Source of the DNA: Fremontodendron californicum
Lineage: Eukaryota; Streptophyta; Magnoliopsida; Malvales; Malvaceae
Assembly (NCBI GenBank): GCA_030761205.1
Contig: JAULJL010000003.1
Coordinates: forward strand, 29,456,123 to 29,520,122
Direction of reading: 5' to 3'
Length of the DNA stretch: 64,000 bases
Part shown: in pieces, positions 13,365 through 23,741 of the stretch
Layout of the letters: each line of letters begins with the position of its first letter
Numbering within the stretch: the first letter of the stretch is position 1
Position numbers and translations under genes: made by a program
Notes under the pieces: model-generated
Seen by the model: the letters and a program-made list of their open reading frames with translations, nothing else
Database searches by the model: none
Told to the model about the DNA's origin: nothing

Positions 13365-13930
13365 CGAGCTCCAAATCAAGATTTTTCTTCACCAATATCT
13401 TCCAAATAATTTAAAAGTGTGATCTGAAAGTTTTCATAATTTTTGGAGCTCATTTGGTATTTTTTCAGGATTTATCAGCTTGAATTACTACATAGGAGGC
13501 CCGGGATTTGGCCATTTTGCAAACGAACTCCGAATCAAGATTTTATTTCGCAAATCTCTTTCAAATAATTTAAAAATTAGATTTGAAAAATTTCAGAATT
13601 TTTGGAGTCCATTTGCTATTTTTCCGGGATTTATCTTCTTGAATTATTGCATAGGAGGCCTGAGATTTGGCCATTTTGCAAACGGACTCCGAATCAAGAT
13701 TTTATTTTTCCAATCTCTTCCAAATAATTTAAAAATAAAATTTACAAAATTTTAGAAGATTTGGAGCTCATTTGCTATTTTTCCAAGATTTTCCTTTTTG
13801 AATTACAACATAAGAAGCCTGGGATTTGGCCATTTTGCAAACGAACTCCGAATCAAGATTTTCTTTTTCCAATCTCTTTTAAATGATTTAAAAATGAGAT
13901 TTGCAAATTTTCAGATGGAGTCCATTTTCT
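13365..13930. repeat. Tandem units of about 158 bp near the 5' end of LTR A
   Basis: Four units begin near 13370, 13523, 13684 and 13843. Each contains AACTCCGAATCAAGATTTT followed by a Phe-codon-like T-rich block. Equivalent units occur in LTR B (about 40843, 41001, 41161) and, inverted, in LTR D (about 30290-31030). This is therefore an ancestral feature of this LTR family. Confidence 0.75.
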
Positions 13931-14427
13931 ATTTTTCCCAAATTTTCCAATTTTGCCTTTTTGCCTCCGAAACCCGGTTTTGCTCGAAACAAGTCCAATT
14001 TTCAGATTTTCTTCAAACTAAGCCTTGGGCTATCCTTTTTTAATCATTCCTCATTCATTGGGGGCTTTGGTCTTACCAAGTCAGGCTATTTCTGTGATTC
14101 TTCCCGATTTCACCGAAGTCCACTAAAAACCCTAATTCTCGATTTTCTCCCGGATTGACTTTTCTTTCGATTTTTCTTGCAAGTGACTTCTCCATTACTC
14201 GTAGTCAGTGCTTATCTTTCATTTGGAACCTTCAATTTCGACCAATTTGATCGTTTAAGCACTTTTCCCCAAATTTCTCGGATTAGGGTTTTCTTTCTAC
14301 TGAATCTCCAAATCCCATCTTTCGAACTCCATATCTTTCAATGTAGACCTCGGATTATCAAAATTCTTTCTCCATTTTTCAATTGAGCTTAAAATATTGA
14401 TTTTGAAAGTGGGTTGATTTTTTCAGT

Positions 14428-14495
14428 AGTTGACTTTCGGGGTTGACTTTTTCGAGGTTGACTTTTTTGGGGTTGACTTTTTCATGTTTGACTTT
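14428..14495 (+). promoter_or_regulatory. Cluster of five TTGACTT (W-box-like) motifs in LTR A
   Basis: TTGACTT occurs five times at 13-16 bp spacing (about 14430, 14443, 14457, 14472, 14488). TTGAC[C/T] is the binding core of WRKY transcription factors. The cluster lies in the upstream (U3) part of the LTR and recurs in LTR B (41738-41805), A' (333-385) and D (29600-29690). Regulatory function is inferred, not shown. Confidence 0.5.
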
Positions 14496-14628
14496 TTATG
14501 CTCGCCCCTTCAAACTAAGTCTCGGAGTACCACCTGCAAGATGAAAAAAAGTGTTTTTACACTCAAAAACATCAATATAGGAAGAAAACATACCTGTTTA
14601 GTGGTCTAGACAAACTTAGGTGTCTACA

Positions 14629-15040
14629 ATAATAAATATCATTAAAATATTTAATTAATATTTAATTTGCATATAGTTTTTTAATTTTTTTAACTACATG
14701 AGAGTAATTTCGAAATTTATTATTAACAAATATTTTTTATCATAAAAATAACTGAAATTACCAATTAAAATATTTTTAAAATATTTAATACAAATGTTTG
14801 TTAATAATAAATATCATTAAAATATTTAAATAATATTTAATTTGCATCTAGCCTTTTAATTTTTCAACTACATGAGAGTAATTTCGAAAATTTATTATTA
14901 ATAATTATTTTTTATCCTAAAAGTGACCCAAATTATCAATTAAAATATGATTTTTAAAATTTTTAGTACAAATATTTGTTAATAATAAATATCATTGAAA
15001 AATTTTTAAATTAATAAAATTTACATTTTTTTGGTAAAGG
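14629..15040. repeat. AT-rich tandem repeat, unit about 177 bp
   Basis: AATAATAAATATCATT recurs at about 14628, 14803 and 14981, and the intervening sequence (TACATGAGAGTAATTTCG blocks) aligns between units, giving about 2.3 copies. The array is cut exactly at the outer end of LTR A. The unit length is typical of plant satellite monomers. What lies on the other side of element A is outside the window. Confidence 0.65.
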
Positions 15041-15074
15041 TAATCTCAAAAATTATCATCACATTCCCAGGATT

Positions 15075-15377
15075 TTAATCAACACTTTCCCATGTATACC
15101 AAACGTCAGAAAGGTACCAACGCCCCCTAACAGTAGAAAGATTCAGTTCAATCACAAACATAGTCAACCCATAAACTTCTATAAGTTCTTCTTGACTTGT
15201 CAAGTGAGCAACCTTCATTTCATTGAGAACGCTTCTCAATCTTTTGTACCAATCCAAACAATTTGGACTAATGGCATTCATAATGCCGCGCAATGCAGTT
15301 AAACTATTAACCATTTTCAACAACCTAATATGGAAAAAGTACATATCAATTATATTCATGCATTTATACCAATTCAA
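15075..15377 (-). pseudogene. Copia gag N-terminal fragment
   Basis: A 100-aa frame holds LTALRGIMNAISPNCLDWYK followed by RLRSVLNEMK. This resembles the start of copia Gag, where a G/S-P-N-x-x-D-W motif precedes a basic helix. The likely initiator is the internal Met at about 15314. The frame ends at a stop after about 80 gag residues and the rest of the protein is absent. The position downstream of the Met primer site supports the call; weak length and decay limit it. Confidence 0.6.
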
Positions 15378-17147
15378 GATGAGGTATTAAATCTCTTATT
15401 GGTTCTCCCACTAATTTTTCGAGATAATAGCCCTCACTATTATTCGAAAAATCTCATCAAGGTATTTCTAGTAGGCTGGGATCCTTTTCAACATGTTGCA
15501 ACCTTGAGTGCCTCAACAAATTAAAACAAGCCTAGTTGGGTAGATAACATAGCTTATCATTTGCATCTCTATGCAATTCCCAGATCAGTTAGGTAACAAC
15601 TCTTTGTCTAAGCACATCATATGTACTTCGCCTAACTTTGCCTCTAACACCATGCGGTCAAGTTTGACGCAGCCGAACAACATGACATTAGTTGAGTAAG
15701 ACCCAACTTCATAACTCAAACATATTCGTACAGTAGTTTGACTCTGAGTGACTCAATAAGCCTCCTACTGGAAGAACTCTGGTTATCTTGTTATGATGAT
15801 GGAAGGCAACTTTATCATGCGAAACATGTGACTCAATATTATAAAGAGGGATTTCCTTGTTCTTTATAAGTCTCATCATATCAAACATTCATAACATTTA
15901 TAATATCGCATAAAATAAATCTATAACATGCTTTCTACTTGGACGATTATAAACTTTTCTAATCTAATTTCCTTGAGCCATCAAAGGAAATTAGTTGGTC
16001 AAATTCCTAGGTGATTACATAAATAGTCTTCAAAGCTTGCTTGTAATCTCCTTATCTTCATGGCGCCTATCTTCATCTTCAAGTTACAAAAATTATTCCT
16101 AACTAATCCTAATTTTACACTTTGATGTAACTAATTACATTTGTAATAAAGAAATCTCTAGTTACATTTGAGGGGAATTAGGTGAGGAAAGAATTTTTAC
16201 AACTCTAGAAAATGAGATATAAGACAGGGCACGCAATCCCTATTTAATTTAATAAAAACCATAAAAATAATTTCAACCATCCACAATCATATTGGGTCTA
16301 AGTCCATAATCATCCCATACATTCACAAACAATTTATGAACATATAAATCATGCTTTAATCTCTAGTTACCATTCAATGATTATATTGATCCATAATTTA
16401 ATTCGAAGAAAATAATAAACATTTATTCTAATCTCATAAGAATAAATCCTAATCCAATTAGGATTATTTCCTTTAATTAAATTATTATCCAATTAAATAT
16501 TCATGTAAATTCTTATTTTGGTGATTTAATTAATTTAACAATATTACCATGGTTACTAATTTTTTAGTGTTGTATCTCAACTAGGACACTACAACATTAG
16601 TAACTCAATATTGCTAAAATCCATAAGCTGTGAGAATATGATAGAAGTGAAAAACCCTAGCAAGGGAGGCGCAGGCTTTGGCTACTAGATGTAGTCGCCG
16701 CCCCTCTATCTCCCTACAAGCTGTCTATCCGCTTTTCACAGCTTTCAACTTTTCAATGCCAAATCAGTTTTATGATTTTTCAAGCTTGCTAAGAACAATT
16801 CTAAGCAATTTTAAATCCTAAAAATCATTAAACCATGCATTAGAAAATCAGCCAAGAAAAATCTACAAGTTTTTCTCACTAAAATCACCAAATTTGCGCA
16901 AAGCAGGCAAAACAGTTCTCAATTGCTTCCAAACTTTCACCAGTTGCATTAATCAGTTTAAAACAATTTTAAACCAATTAGTCAAAAAGAATTCACCATG
17001 ATTAACTACTGCCTTCACCGAAACACTACAAGTGCAAATTCTCACAATTTCGGTTAGTGACAATCGGATCAAAATAACTCAAAGAACAAAACAGTTTTGT
17101 TAAAGGTAACTTTCAAAGCATAGATCGTATAGGAATAACATAAGCAA
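15378..17147 (-). other. Long leader of the copia remnant
   Basis: There are 1.8 kb between the primer site and gag with no ORF above 65 codons in element orientation. A block at 16550-16760 (TGTATCTCAACTAGGACACT; a GC-rich GTCGCCGCCCC) stands out in base composition. An unrecognised insertion inside the leader cannot be excluded. Confidence 0.5.
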
Positions 17148-17160
17148 GGCTCTGATACCA
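17148..17160 (-). other. Primer-binding site, initiator tRNA-Met (copia)
   Basis: The plus-strand GGCTCTGATACCA is the complement of the usual copia primer site TGGTATCAGAGCC. It is one base from the LTR start at 17162. Confidence 0.9.
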
Positions 17161-17161
17161 C

Positions 17162-18833
17162 TGTTGGGATTCGGCTCATGCTCAAACAGAGATAATGTAT
17201 AATTTAATCATGAAGTTAAACATACAATGTAGTGGAATAAAATAAAACATAGAGAAACCGAATCCCTCCAAGGATCTGCCTATGAATTCAAAACGATCAG
17301 CCTATCAAGAACAGATAACAATTAAAATCTCATACCTCTGAATTGGAGATTGCCGAAACCAAAAGGCAGATTCTTGACGTTCTTGTTCTTGTACACAAAA
17401 CTCGCTTGTCGAAAACCAAAGTCTTACAATTGTCCGACCTATAACAGTAATCCACACAGGTTATCTGAAAACCTTTGCAAGGTTGAGATTATGTTTTGCC
17501 AAGACGATGCTAGTAGTCTAGGTTGTGAGAAACCTTCCTTCTCTACCTTAATTAGCCTAAAGAAAATGAAAGAATCGTATTCTCTCGTCTCTCTAGCTAT
17601 TCGACCGAACCTCACTTGTTAGTGTGAGAGGCGCCGATTTAGTTTATCCTTAGGGGGGAGGCGGCAACAACAAAAGCATATATATACGTAGGTTTAGTGT
17701 ATTCCAACTATTGGACTAACTGCACTAAAGCCCTTATACATATTATTAAATATTCATGCTAAGCCCACAACACTTAATGAATATTTAATCTAGCCCAATC
17801 TCATTTTAATTTCATTAATCACCTTTTGTGTGTGACCCATTAGGCCCTTAACATGTTGGCAATAAATATAATTAATTCAATTAAGAATTTCCTATTTATA
17901 TTTAGAGATCATGAGCGCCATCTAGCAATGCATCATGACCACCCAATTGCCAAGAGAGTCATCAAGCTTCGACTAGCCTTTCGTGTACAATATGTCTCTG
18001 TAATTCGATCCCTTCATCAAATATCCCGGGATAAAAAAGAGCATGATTCAGTGTCTACTCTTAATCCCATTCCATATTAGATCTGCAGCTTCAATATTAG
18101 CTCCTTAAGTATTTCCTTGGCCAAGGACTTCCATAAGTTAATATAAGCCAGATACATGTGAGATATGTCCCCTTAATCACTTGGGGTGATGAATCCTCTC
18201 TGGACCACTCATTCATCTTCGTATGCTTCATGTCATACCCAATAACACCCTACCATAAGCATCCTCGTGATTGGGACTCATTCGTGATGAAATCTAAGTA
18301 TGACAGTTCACATACAAGATGACATGGTGTCACAAGTCAAAGGATTACTTACACTATTAACACATGAGAGTATTTTTCATAGACACTTGAGTGAAATACC
18401 AAATGGAACTCTCATAGGGGGTCATGTTCAGTGACTTGTTCAACTAACAAGCACCCATATATTATCCCCAAGTATCTCTATACTTTCTACCTATGAGACC
18501 GGTTGCATGCATCAAGTGCATGAAGGCTTAAAATATGCCAGTCTTTGAGCATTCTCAATGCCCTGTCTTGACAATATAATGACCAGGAACAGTTTTAGAA
18601 ACATGGCATTGATGCATAAGGATCCTCATAATTGTAACACCTTATAATTCATTTGCAATGCCATTGTGTCTCATGGGCTTTTATCTTCACAAGTGATTTA
18701 TAACAATTATAAGAAAACTTATGGATAAAGAAATACCTCAATTATAATTAATAAACTATAATGTGCAATACGTGAATATATAAATAGTGTCTTACAAGCC
18801 CAACTAGATTGGCTTGTAGGGCTTACACCAACA
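17162..18833 (-). repeat. 5' LTR of the copia remnant (1672 bp)
   Basis: It starts TGTTGGGATT and ends TACACCAACA, so the termini are perfect 6-bp inverted repeats. A TATA-like box for element-sense transcription is at 17677-17688. Short open frames inside are LTR noise. No partner LTR is in the window. Confidence 0.9.
17677..17688 (-). promoter_or_regulatory. TATA-like box in the copia LTR
   Basis: On the minus strand the sequence reads CGTATATATATGC in a locally GC-richer LTR context. It is in the correct orientation for the element transcript. It was called from sequence alone. Confidence 0.5.
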
Positions 18834-20882
18834 ATTTCAACTTAGGAGCCTAATGTGTCTACATTTCTAACTATTCCTAGTTCTCATCGTTCTTTCTTTT
18901 TGCCCCAGAACATCATCTCTAAATTTTTTTTGAAAACAATGCAAGAATCTTTTATGTTCAGTATTTTAACTTATCAATCATCATTCCAATTCCATAACAA
19001 ATGTAATGCATCAACATTTCCTCTATTCATTATGGGTATGCAAAGTTGGCAACAAATAATGGCAATGAACAAAATGAATCGAAGATAGAGGGGTTTTTTT
19101 CATTGAAGGGAAAAGAACAAATTTGTCAAAAGATAATAGGCAAATCAAAGAATTATCCCAAAGATATTTGAACGGAATATCAACATCCCCAAATAATGAA
19201 TGTTTTGACAATCTTGAATAAATTAATCCATGATTCTTTTTCGAAGATCAATCCAATCGGTATTTCTGATCTTTCTGAGCTGTATCAGACCAAACCATGT
19301 CCCCAATGAAATCTTCAAATTGACTTTCATTATACCTAAGCCGCCCTTTCAGGTTTTCAACTTAGATATCCCCTATGACTCAAACTGCCCTTTTCGGGTT
19401 TTCAATTTGAATCCTCAGTTATCTTTTTCCTTTTCTTCTTTTTTTCTTTTTTTCTTTTTTTTTTCTTTTCTTCTTTCTTCTTTCTTTTTTTTTTCTTTTT
19501 TTTTTCTTTTTTTTTTCTTTAAAGAAACATTTCTCCACGGTATTTGGCAAATCACCTTCATTCATCTTTCTCAAAATAATGCTTCACTAGAAAAAGCTTT
19601 TCACTTCATAAGAACTCTACAAATAGATGTGTACCCTCTCCAATGGCGATGTGACTTAAGAACAATTTTTTCAAAACTAATTCTTTCTCAAAGTATCAAG
19701 AGCAAACTTTTCTCATCATGCGTTCGCCTCAATCTTCTTGGAGGCAATTGAGCATATCAAAGTGTTACAAGCCTTTTCTTTCTTTTTTGGAGTTATCTTC
19801 ATGCATCTAAGCTCCATTATCCTTTGATAATACCACAAGCATGTCCTAATTCAATACATGATTCTCTAATCCGAACATTCACATTTGATTAAAATGGACT
19901 TTTAAAACTTGTAATGTAGGCCAGGGTTTTGGGGTTATGAAAGAATGGATAAAATAGGCTCAAACACGTGTTTAAGGGTTGCAAACCAAGGATCATTTTC
20001 ATCTCAAAACATTTCATATCTTTTTTTTTCATTTTCAAGATAATCAAGTCATGGATCATTTCTTTTTCATGAGGATTTTTTTCAAAACTTTTCACACATT
20101 TTTTTTTTTTTTCTTTTTCCTTCTATCACAAAGTGAGTTCAAAATTTTGGAACTCAATCCATCTCATCATTACCTCCATGACATAAGACATTCTTTTCAT
20201 GGAATAGAAATATGATCCAATCATTCATTCTCCTCTAGAAATATAATGTTCCATACTTGCCCCCGGTGTGGAGGGTGATCCTTGGTCAAGGTTCATTCGA
20301 AAAAAAGGAATCCAATAGGCTCAAAAAGGGTAGGAAAGTATAATTTCTCATTTTGTGAAAGGAATATGAAAGATGGCCATTATCATCTCAAATGTGAATA
20401 TTTTCATCAAAGAACATTTATTGAAAATGACAAACTTATAGAAATTCACCACAAGGAATCCACATACTTGTAAAGGAATTCAACAACCATTCAATATACT
20501 GGTGAAGCAATTCTACTAATTTCCTTCCAATCATGCCAAAACTACATATCAACTTTCATCTTTTTTTACAATAATCTCAATAAATCAAATGGAAAAGTAT
20601 GGTCATTTATGCTCAAGTTCACCAATACAGATATAACTTTGAAAATTGAATCCTAGATTATTGCCATGATTGTCACTACATTCATTACTTGGAAACTTAA
20701 CATGGGTGAAATTGAAAAGGTAGGCAAAAGGAATAAATAATAAATGAAAGAGGAAATGAAAATGAAAATGCATCAAACTTGCCAATTCATTGAAATGATG
20801 AAAAAAAATCAAGTCTAAACATAAAAAGATCCACCTACATTATTTTAAAAGACAAAAAAGAGTTTAAGGATAATTAACAGCT
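18834..20882 (-). other. 3' non-coding region of element C
   Basis: No gene is present. 19430-19520 is an almost pure T/C tract and 20095-20115 a T-run; the Phe/Ser-rich plus-strand frame 19230-19751 follows from these. 19860-20480 is homologous (as reverse complement) to 26440-26960 of element D downstream of integrase, for example the GGATCAAGG/TGATCCTTG blocks. Confidence 0.7.
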
Positions 20883-22480
20883 TCATTCTTTCATTCTAAA
20901 TCTCATTACCATTATTCCCCGTGTAGATGGGCCAACACTGACTTTGAGGCCTGCATTGATCAAACTTTGCACCTTACATTTAAAAGCCGGGCAAGTTTCT
21001 ATAGAATGACTAGAATTCCCATAATGATATTCACATCGAGCATCGACATCATACCACTTAGGGAAAGGAGGTTGCAATGGTTCCAAGTGAACATGTGCAA
21101 CAAATTGATTTTCAATGAGACATGGGAATAAATCAGTGTAAGACATCGGAATTGGGTCAATACGGATTCTCTCTTGTTTATTTCGAGGTCCTCTCTGATT
21201 ACTCATTAGGGGTCTAGGTTGAGCTAAAGGTCTAGCTGCAGGGCCAGACATAGGAATAGGTGTTTGAGGGAAAAAGTTTGGTTGGAGAGTTGATGGTGTT
21301 GATGGATGAGGATGGTACACCGGGTATGGATAGTATGGGTAAACACCTTCTGCTTGTTGCCTTCCATAAGTCACAGCTTGGACATCTCCTTCATTCTTTT
21401 TAGATGACCCATTTTTCTTTCCATTAGTTGTTTCCTCGGCTTCAAGCTTCCCACTCTTTATAGCATTTTCTATTATCTCCCCAGAGATTACCATGTCTGC
21501 AAAATTCTTGGTGGCATTCCCAATCATCCTTTCATAATATGGTGCTTTAAGGGTACTAACAAACAAGACTGTAATTTCTTTTTCAGTGAGAGGTGATTGA
21601 ACTTCGGTAGCAATATCCCTCCATCTCTAAGTATACTCTTTAAAGCTTTCAGTAGCTTTCTTCTACATATTCTGTAAGGTTAAACGGTCTAGAGCCATAT
21701 CAACAATATGCCTATACTGCGCTATAAATGCCCTTGCCAGCTCATTCCATGAACGGATGCAGGTTCTATTCAATTGGACATACCATCTTGCAGCGGACCC
21801 TGTGAGACTATCTTGGAAGACATGTACCAGCAACTTGTCATCACGCATGTGAACAACCATCTTTTTACAATACATTGTATCATGGGTTATCAGGCATTTA
21901 GTCCCATCATATTTCTCAAAAAAAATTTGGAGTCTTGATCTTTGGCGGAATGATTACATCGGGCACCAAGCAAAGCTCAGCAGCGTCTATGGAACCATAA
22001 AAATCCATTCCCTCAATAGCCCGGAGTCTTTCCTCTATTAGACTCGTTTTGCGAGAGTCAATCTCTTCAACTACCCTTAGCCTCTCTTGCTCTTTTGGGA
22101 TCATCTAAATCTGAAACTTAGACAGGATTTGACAATTTTGCCCTAGGCGCATGAATGGTGTATCTTGAGAATCGATGTTGAGTAGCTGATGATGTCACTA
22201 GCATCTTAGTTTGAGCTTGGAATTGACTTAAACCAGACAGATATGTAGAATTTTCATCATTTGGTGACTGATTCTTTTTTTGAGTAGTTACTTCTTCTAC
22301 CCTTCTTTGCTTGTTCAAATTCATCATCAAATCCATCATCTTGGCCAATTGTTCTCTCATTTCATCCTATGCCTTTTCTATTTCATTCATCCTAGCAGCC
22401 TGTTCCTCTACAATTGCATTAACCTGTGAACGAATCCTAACAGCCTGTTCCTTTGCCATTGCTTTAACATGTGAATAAAT
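20883..22480 (-). pseudogene. Decayed Tat-type gag (element C)
   Basis: The pieces are 22118-22360, 21916-22104, 21663-21875 and 20883-21566. The order of domains matches gag of B: N-terminal Lys/Gln-rich segment; the ERLRAIEGMDFYGSID linker; capsid core with FQDSLTGSAARWY and DRLTLQNM; then a segment with KNFADMVISGEIIENAIKSG; a Pro/Tyr-rich stretch; and knuckle CEYHYGNSSHSIETC (C-x2-H-x5-H-x4-C). Frame changes separate the first three pieces, and stop codons (around 21660 and 21628) interrupt the rest. Sequence divergence from the gag of B is clearly greater than that of A. Confidence 0.85.
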
Positions 22481-22639
22481 GTTGTAGGAATACCCCTAGG
22501 ATATTTGATTGCTTGAGCTATCCTTGAACTCTTCATTACCACAATTTAAAATTTAGGACTCAAATGCTTTTCATGAAATGTATGATGCAAATAAACGAAA
22601 GAATGAATTTAATGACAACATCAAAAATATTCACAAAGT

Positions 22640-23010
22640 TTAACAGTAACATTATGAAAAATGTACATGATGAGTGCATGAGCATTATGAAAATATACAG
22701 GGTGAATGCATAAGCATTATGAAAAATATACATGGTGAATGCATGAGGATTATGAAAAATGTACATGGTGAATGCATGAGCATCATGAAAAATGTACATG
22801 AAAAATGCTTGAGCATTGTTAAAAAATGTACATGGTAAATGCATGAGCATGGTTAAAAAATGTACATGGTAAATACATGAGCATTGTTAAAAAATGTACA
22901 TTATAAATGCATGAGCATGGTTAAAAAATGTATATGATAAATGCATGAGCATGGTTAAAAATGTACATGATAAATGCATGAGCATTGTTAAAAAATGTAC
23001 ATGGTAAATA
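22640..23010. repeat. Minisatellite in the leader of element C (unit about 35-38 bp)
   Basis: About ten units contain GAATGCATGAGCATTATG or a variant, then AAAAAATGTACATGGTAAAT. The unit drifts from left (ATTATGAAAA) to right (GTTAAAAAAT), as expected of local duplication. Short minus-strand frames here are by-products of the repeat. Confidence 0.85.
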
Positions 23011-23721
23011 TTTAATTGAAAGAATAAAATTAATTCAAGTAATGGCCACAAAGATTTCACAAAATTCAATAGTTAGAAACTTATTAGAAAAATACAAATA
23101 ATATTCACAAAATTAAAAATTTGTCAGAAAGTAAGAACATTCCTTCATGTGTCCTAATTTGGGTTATTCTCTATAAAACGGGTGGACATGGCTCTAACTT
23201 AGGTTGGGCTCTTATGTGTTATCTATATGCTAGGTTTAAGATATTTGCCATCTAAAAGGTCCCCAAGTTGCTCCTTAACTTCATCCATGTAGGATGAGTA
23301 AGGCACCTGATCCTCACCCATTATAAGCTAATTGGAAAGGTTCAATTCGGGTGAGTGTATTTTCTAAAGCTGCTACGGAGGTTATTACCACACGAAATCT
23401 TAGGTACTTTACACTCTGAGGGTGTTTCTCTAGCCATTGCGGAGGTTATTACCTCACGAGGGCGTAGGTACTTTACCCCCTCCTAAAAGGGACGAGTCCG
23501 AGTATAGGACTTATGATATGAAAGTGTGGTGTGTGCGAAGGAACATACCAAACCTTTGACTCACGAAAATTCCTATAAATAACAACAAAACAAAACAAAC
23601 TAAAACAGAAAAATGATTAAAACGTTAGAAATAAAAATATAAATAAAGAAACAAAACATTTAAGACCAAATTTAGGACCAAAAATAACATGGGACTAACC
23701 TATGGCTCGACTCTCTAAAGT
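23011..23721 (-). other. Leader of element C next to the primer site
   Basis: 23160-23540 aligns with the leaders of A (8560-9030) and B (50660-51130), including CGGAGG...TTAGGTACTTTA blocks occurring twice. No ORF of note. The palindrome of A and B is not recognisable here. Confidence 0.65.
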
Positions 23722-23738
23722 CCCTAGTGGAGTCGCCA
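23722..23738 (-). other. Primer-binding site of element C (tRNA-Arg)
   Basis: The plus-strand CCCTAGTGGAGTCGCCA equals the 3' end of tRNA-Arg(ACG) with one mismatch (CCCCAGTGG expected). Three bases separate it from the LTR at 23742. Confidence 0.88.
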
Positions 23739-23741
23739 AAC

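Larger units (their letters stand above)
1..14628 (-). mobile_element. Element A: non-autonomous Tat/Ogre-type Ty3-gypsy retrotransposon (left end outside window)
   Basis: The element reads right to left. Both LTRs end on the plus strand in GGTGTCTACA (533 and 14628), and the 5' LTR begins TGTCGCAACC at 9341. A primer site matching the 3' end of tRNA-Arg lies beside the 5' LTR and a polypurine tract beside the 3' LTR. tRNA-Arg priming, very long LTRs (5.3 kb) and a tandem array before the 3' LTR are Tat/Ogre hallmarks. The 8.8 kb interior has decayed ORF1 and gag but no protease, reverse transcriptase, RNase H or integrase. The two LTRs differ at roughly 30 of 530 compared bases (by eye), so it is not a recent insertion. 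Its right edge abuts AT-rich repeat DNA inside a copia remnant. Confidence 0.9.
9341..14628 (-). repeat. 5' LTR of element A (5288 bp)
   Basis: On the plus strand it starts TGTCGCAACC and ends GTGTCTACA, giving TG...CA termini. It contains: a conserved block next to the primer site (9341-9900); an irregular array of about 40 bp units with AAATGAAATGAAATA words (about 10080-10480) that B lacks; blocks repeating ATTTTCACAAACACTT (11750-12230); about four units of roughly 158 bp (13365-13930); and a cluster of TTGACTT motifs near its 5' (right) end. It has no gene. Confidence 0.92.
15041..18833 (-). mobile_element. Ty1-copia retrotransposon remnant: leader, gag start and 5' LTR
   Basis: On the minus strand a 1.67 kb LTR (17162-18833) with TGTTGG...CCAACA ends is followed by a primer site matching initiator Met-tRNA (TGGTATCAGAGCC), a long leader, and then a gag-like start at 15314. 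Met-tRNA priming and inverted 6-bp LTR ends are typical of plant copia elements. The interior is lost to the left, where the AT-rich repeat and element A begin. At the right the LTR abuts element C sequence (candidate 5-bp target duplication ATTTC, 18834-18838), so this element inserted into C. Confidence 0.85.

Noticed and set aside
19230..19751. 173-codon Phe/Ser-rich plus-strand frame
   Set aside because: It is created by a T/C low-complexity tract in the 3' region of element C and reads against the element.
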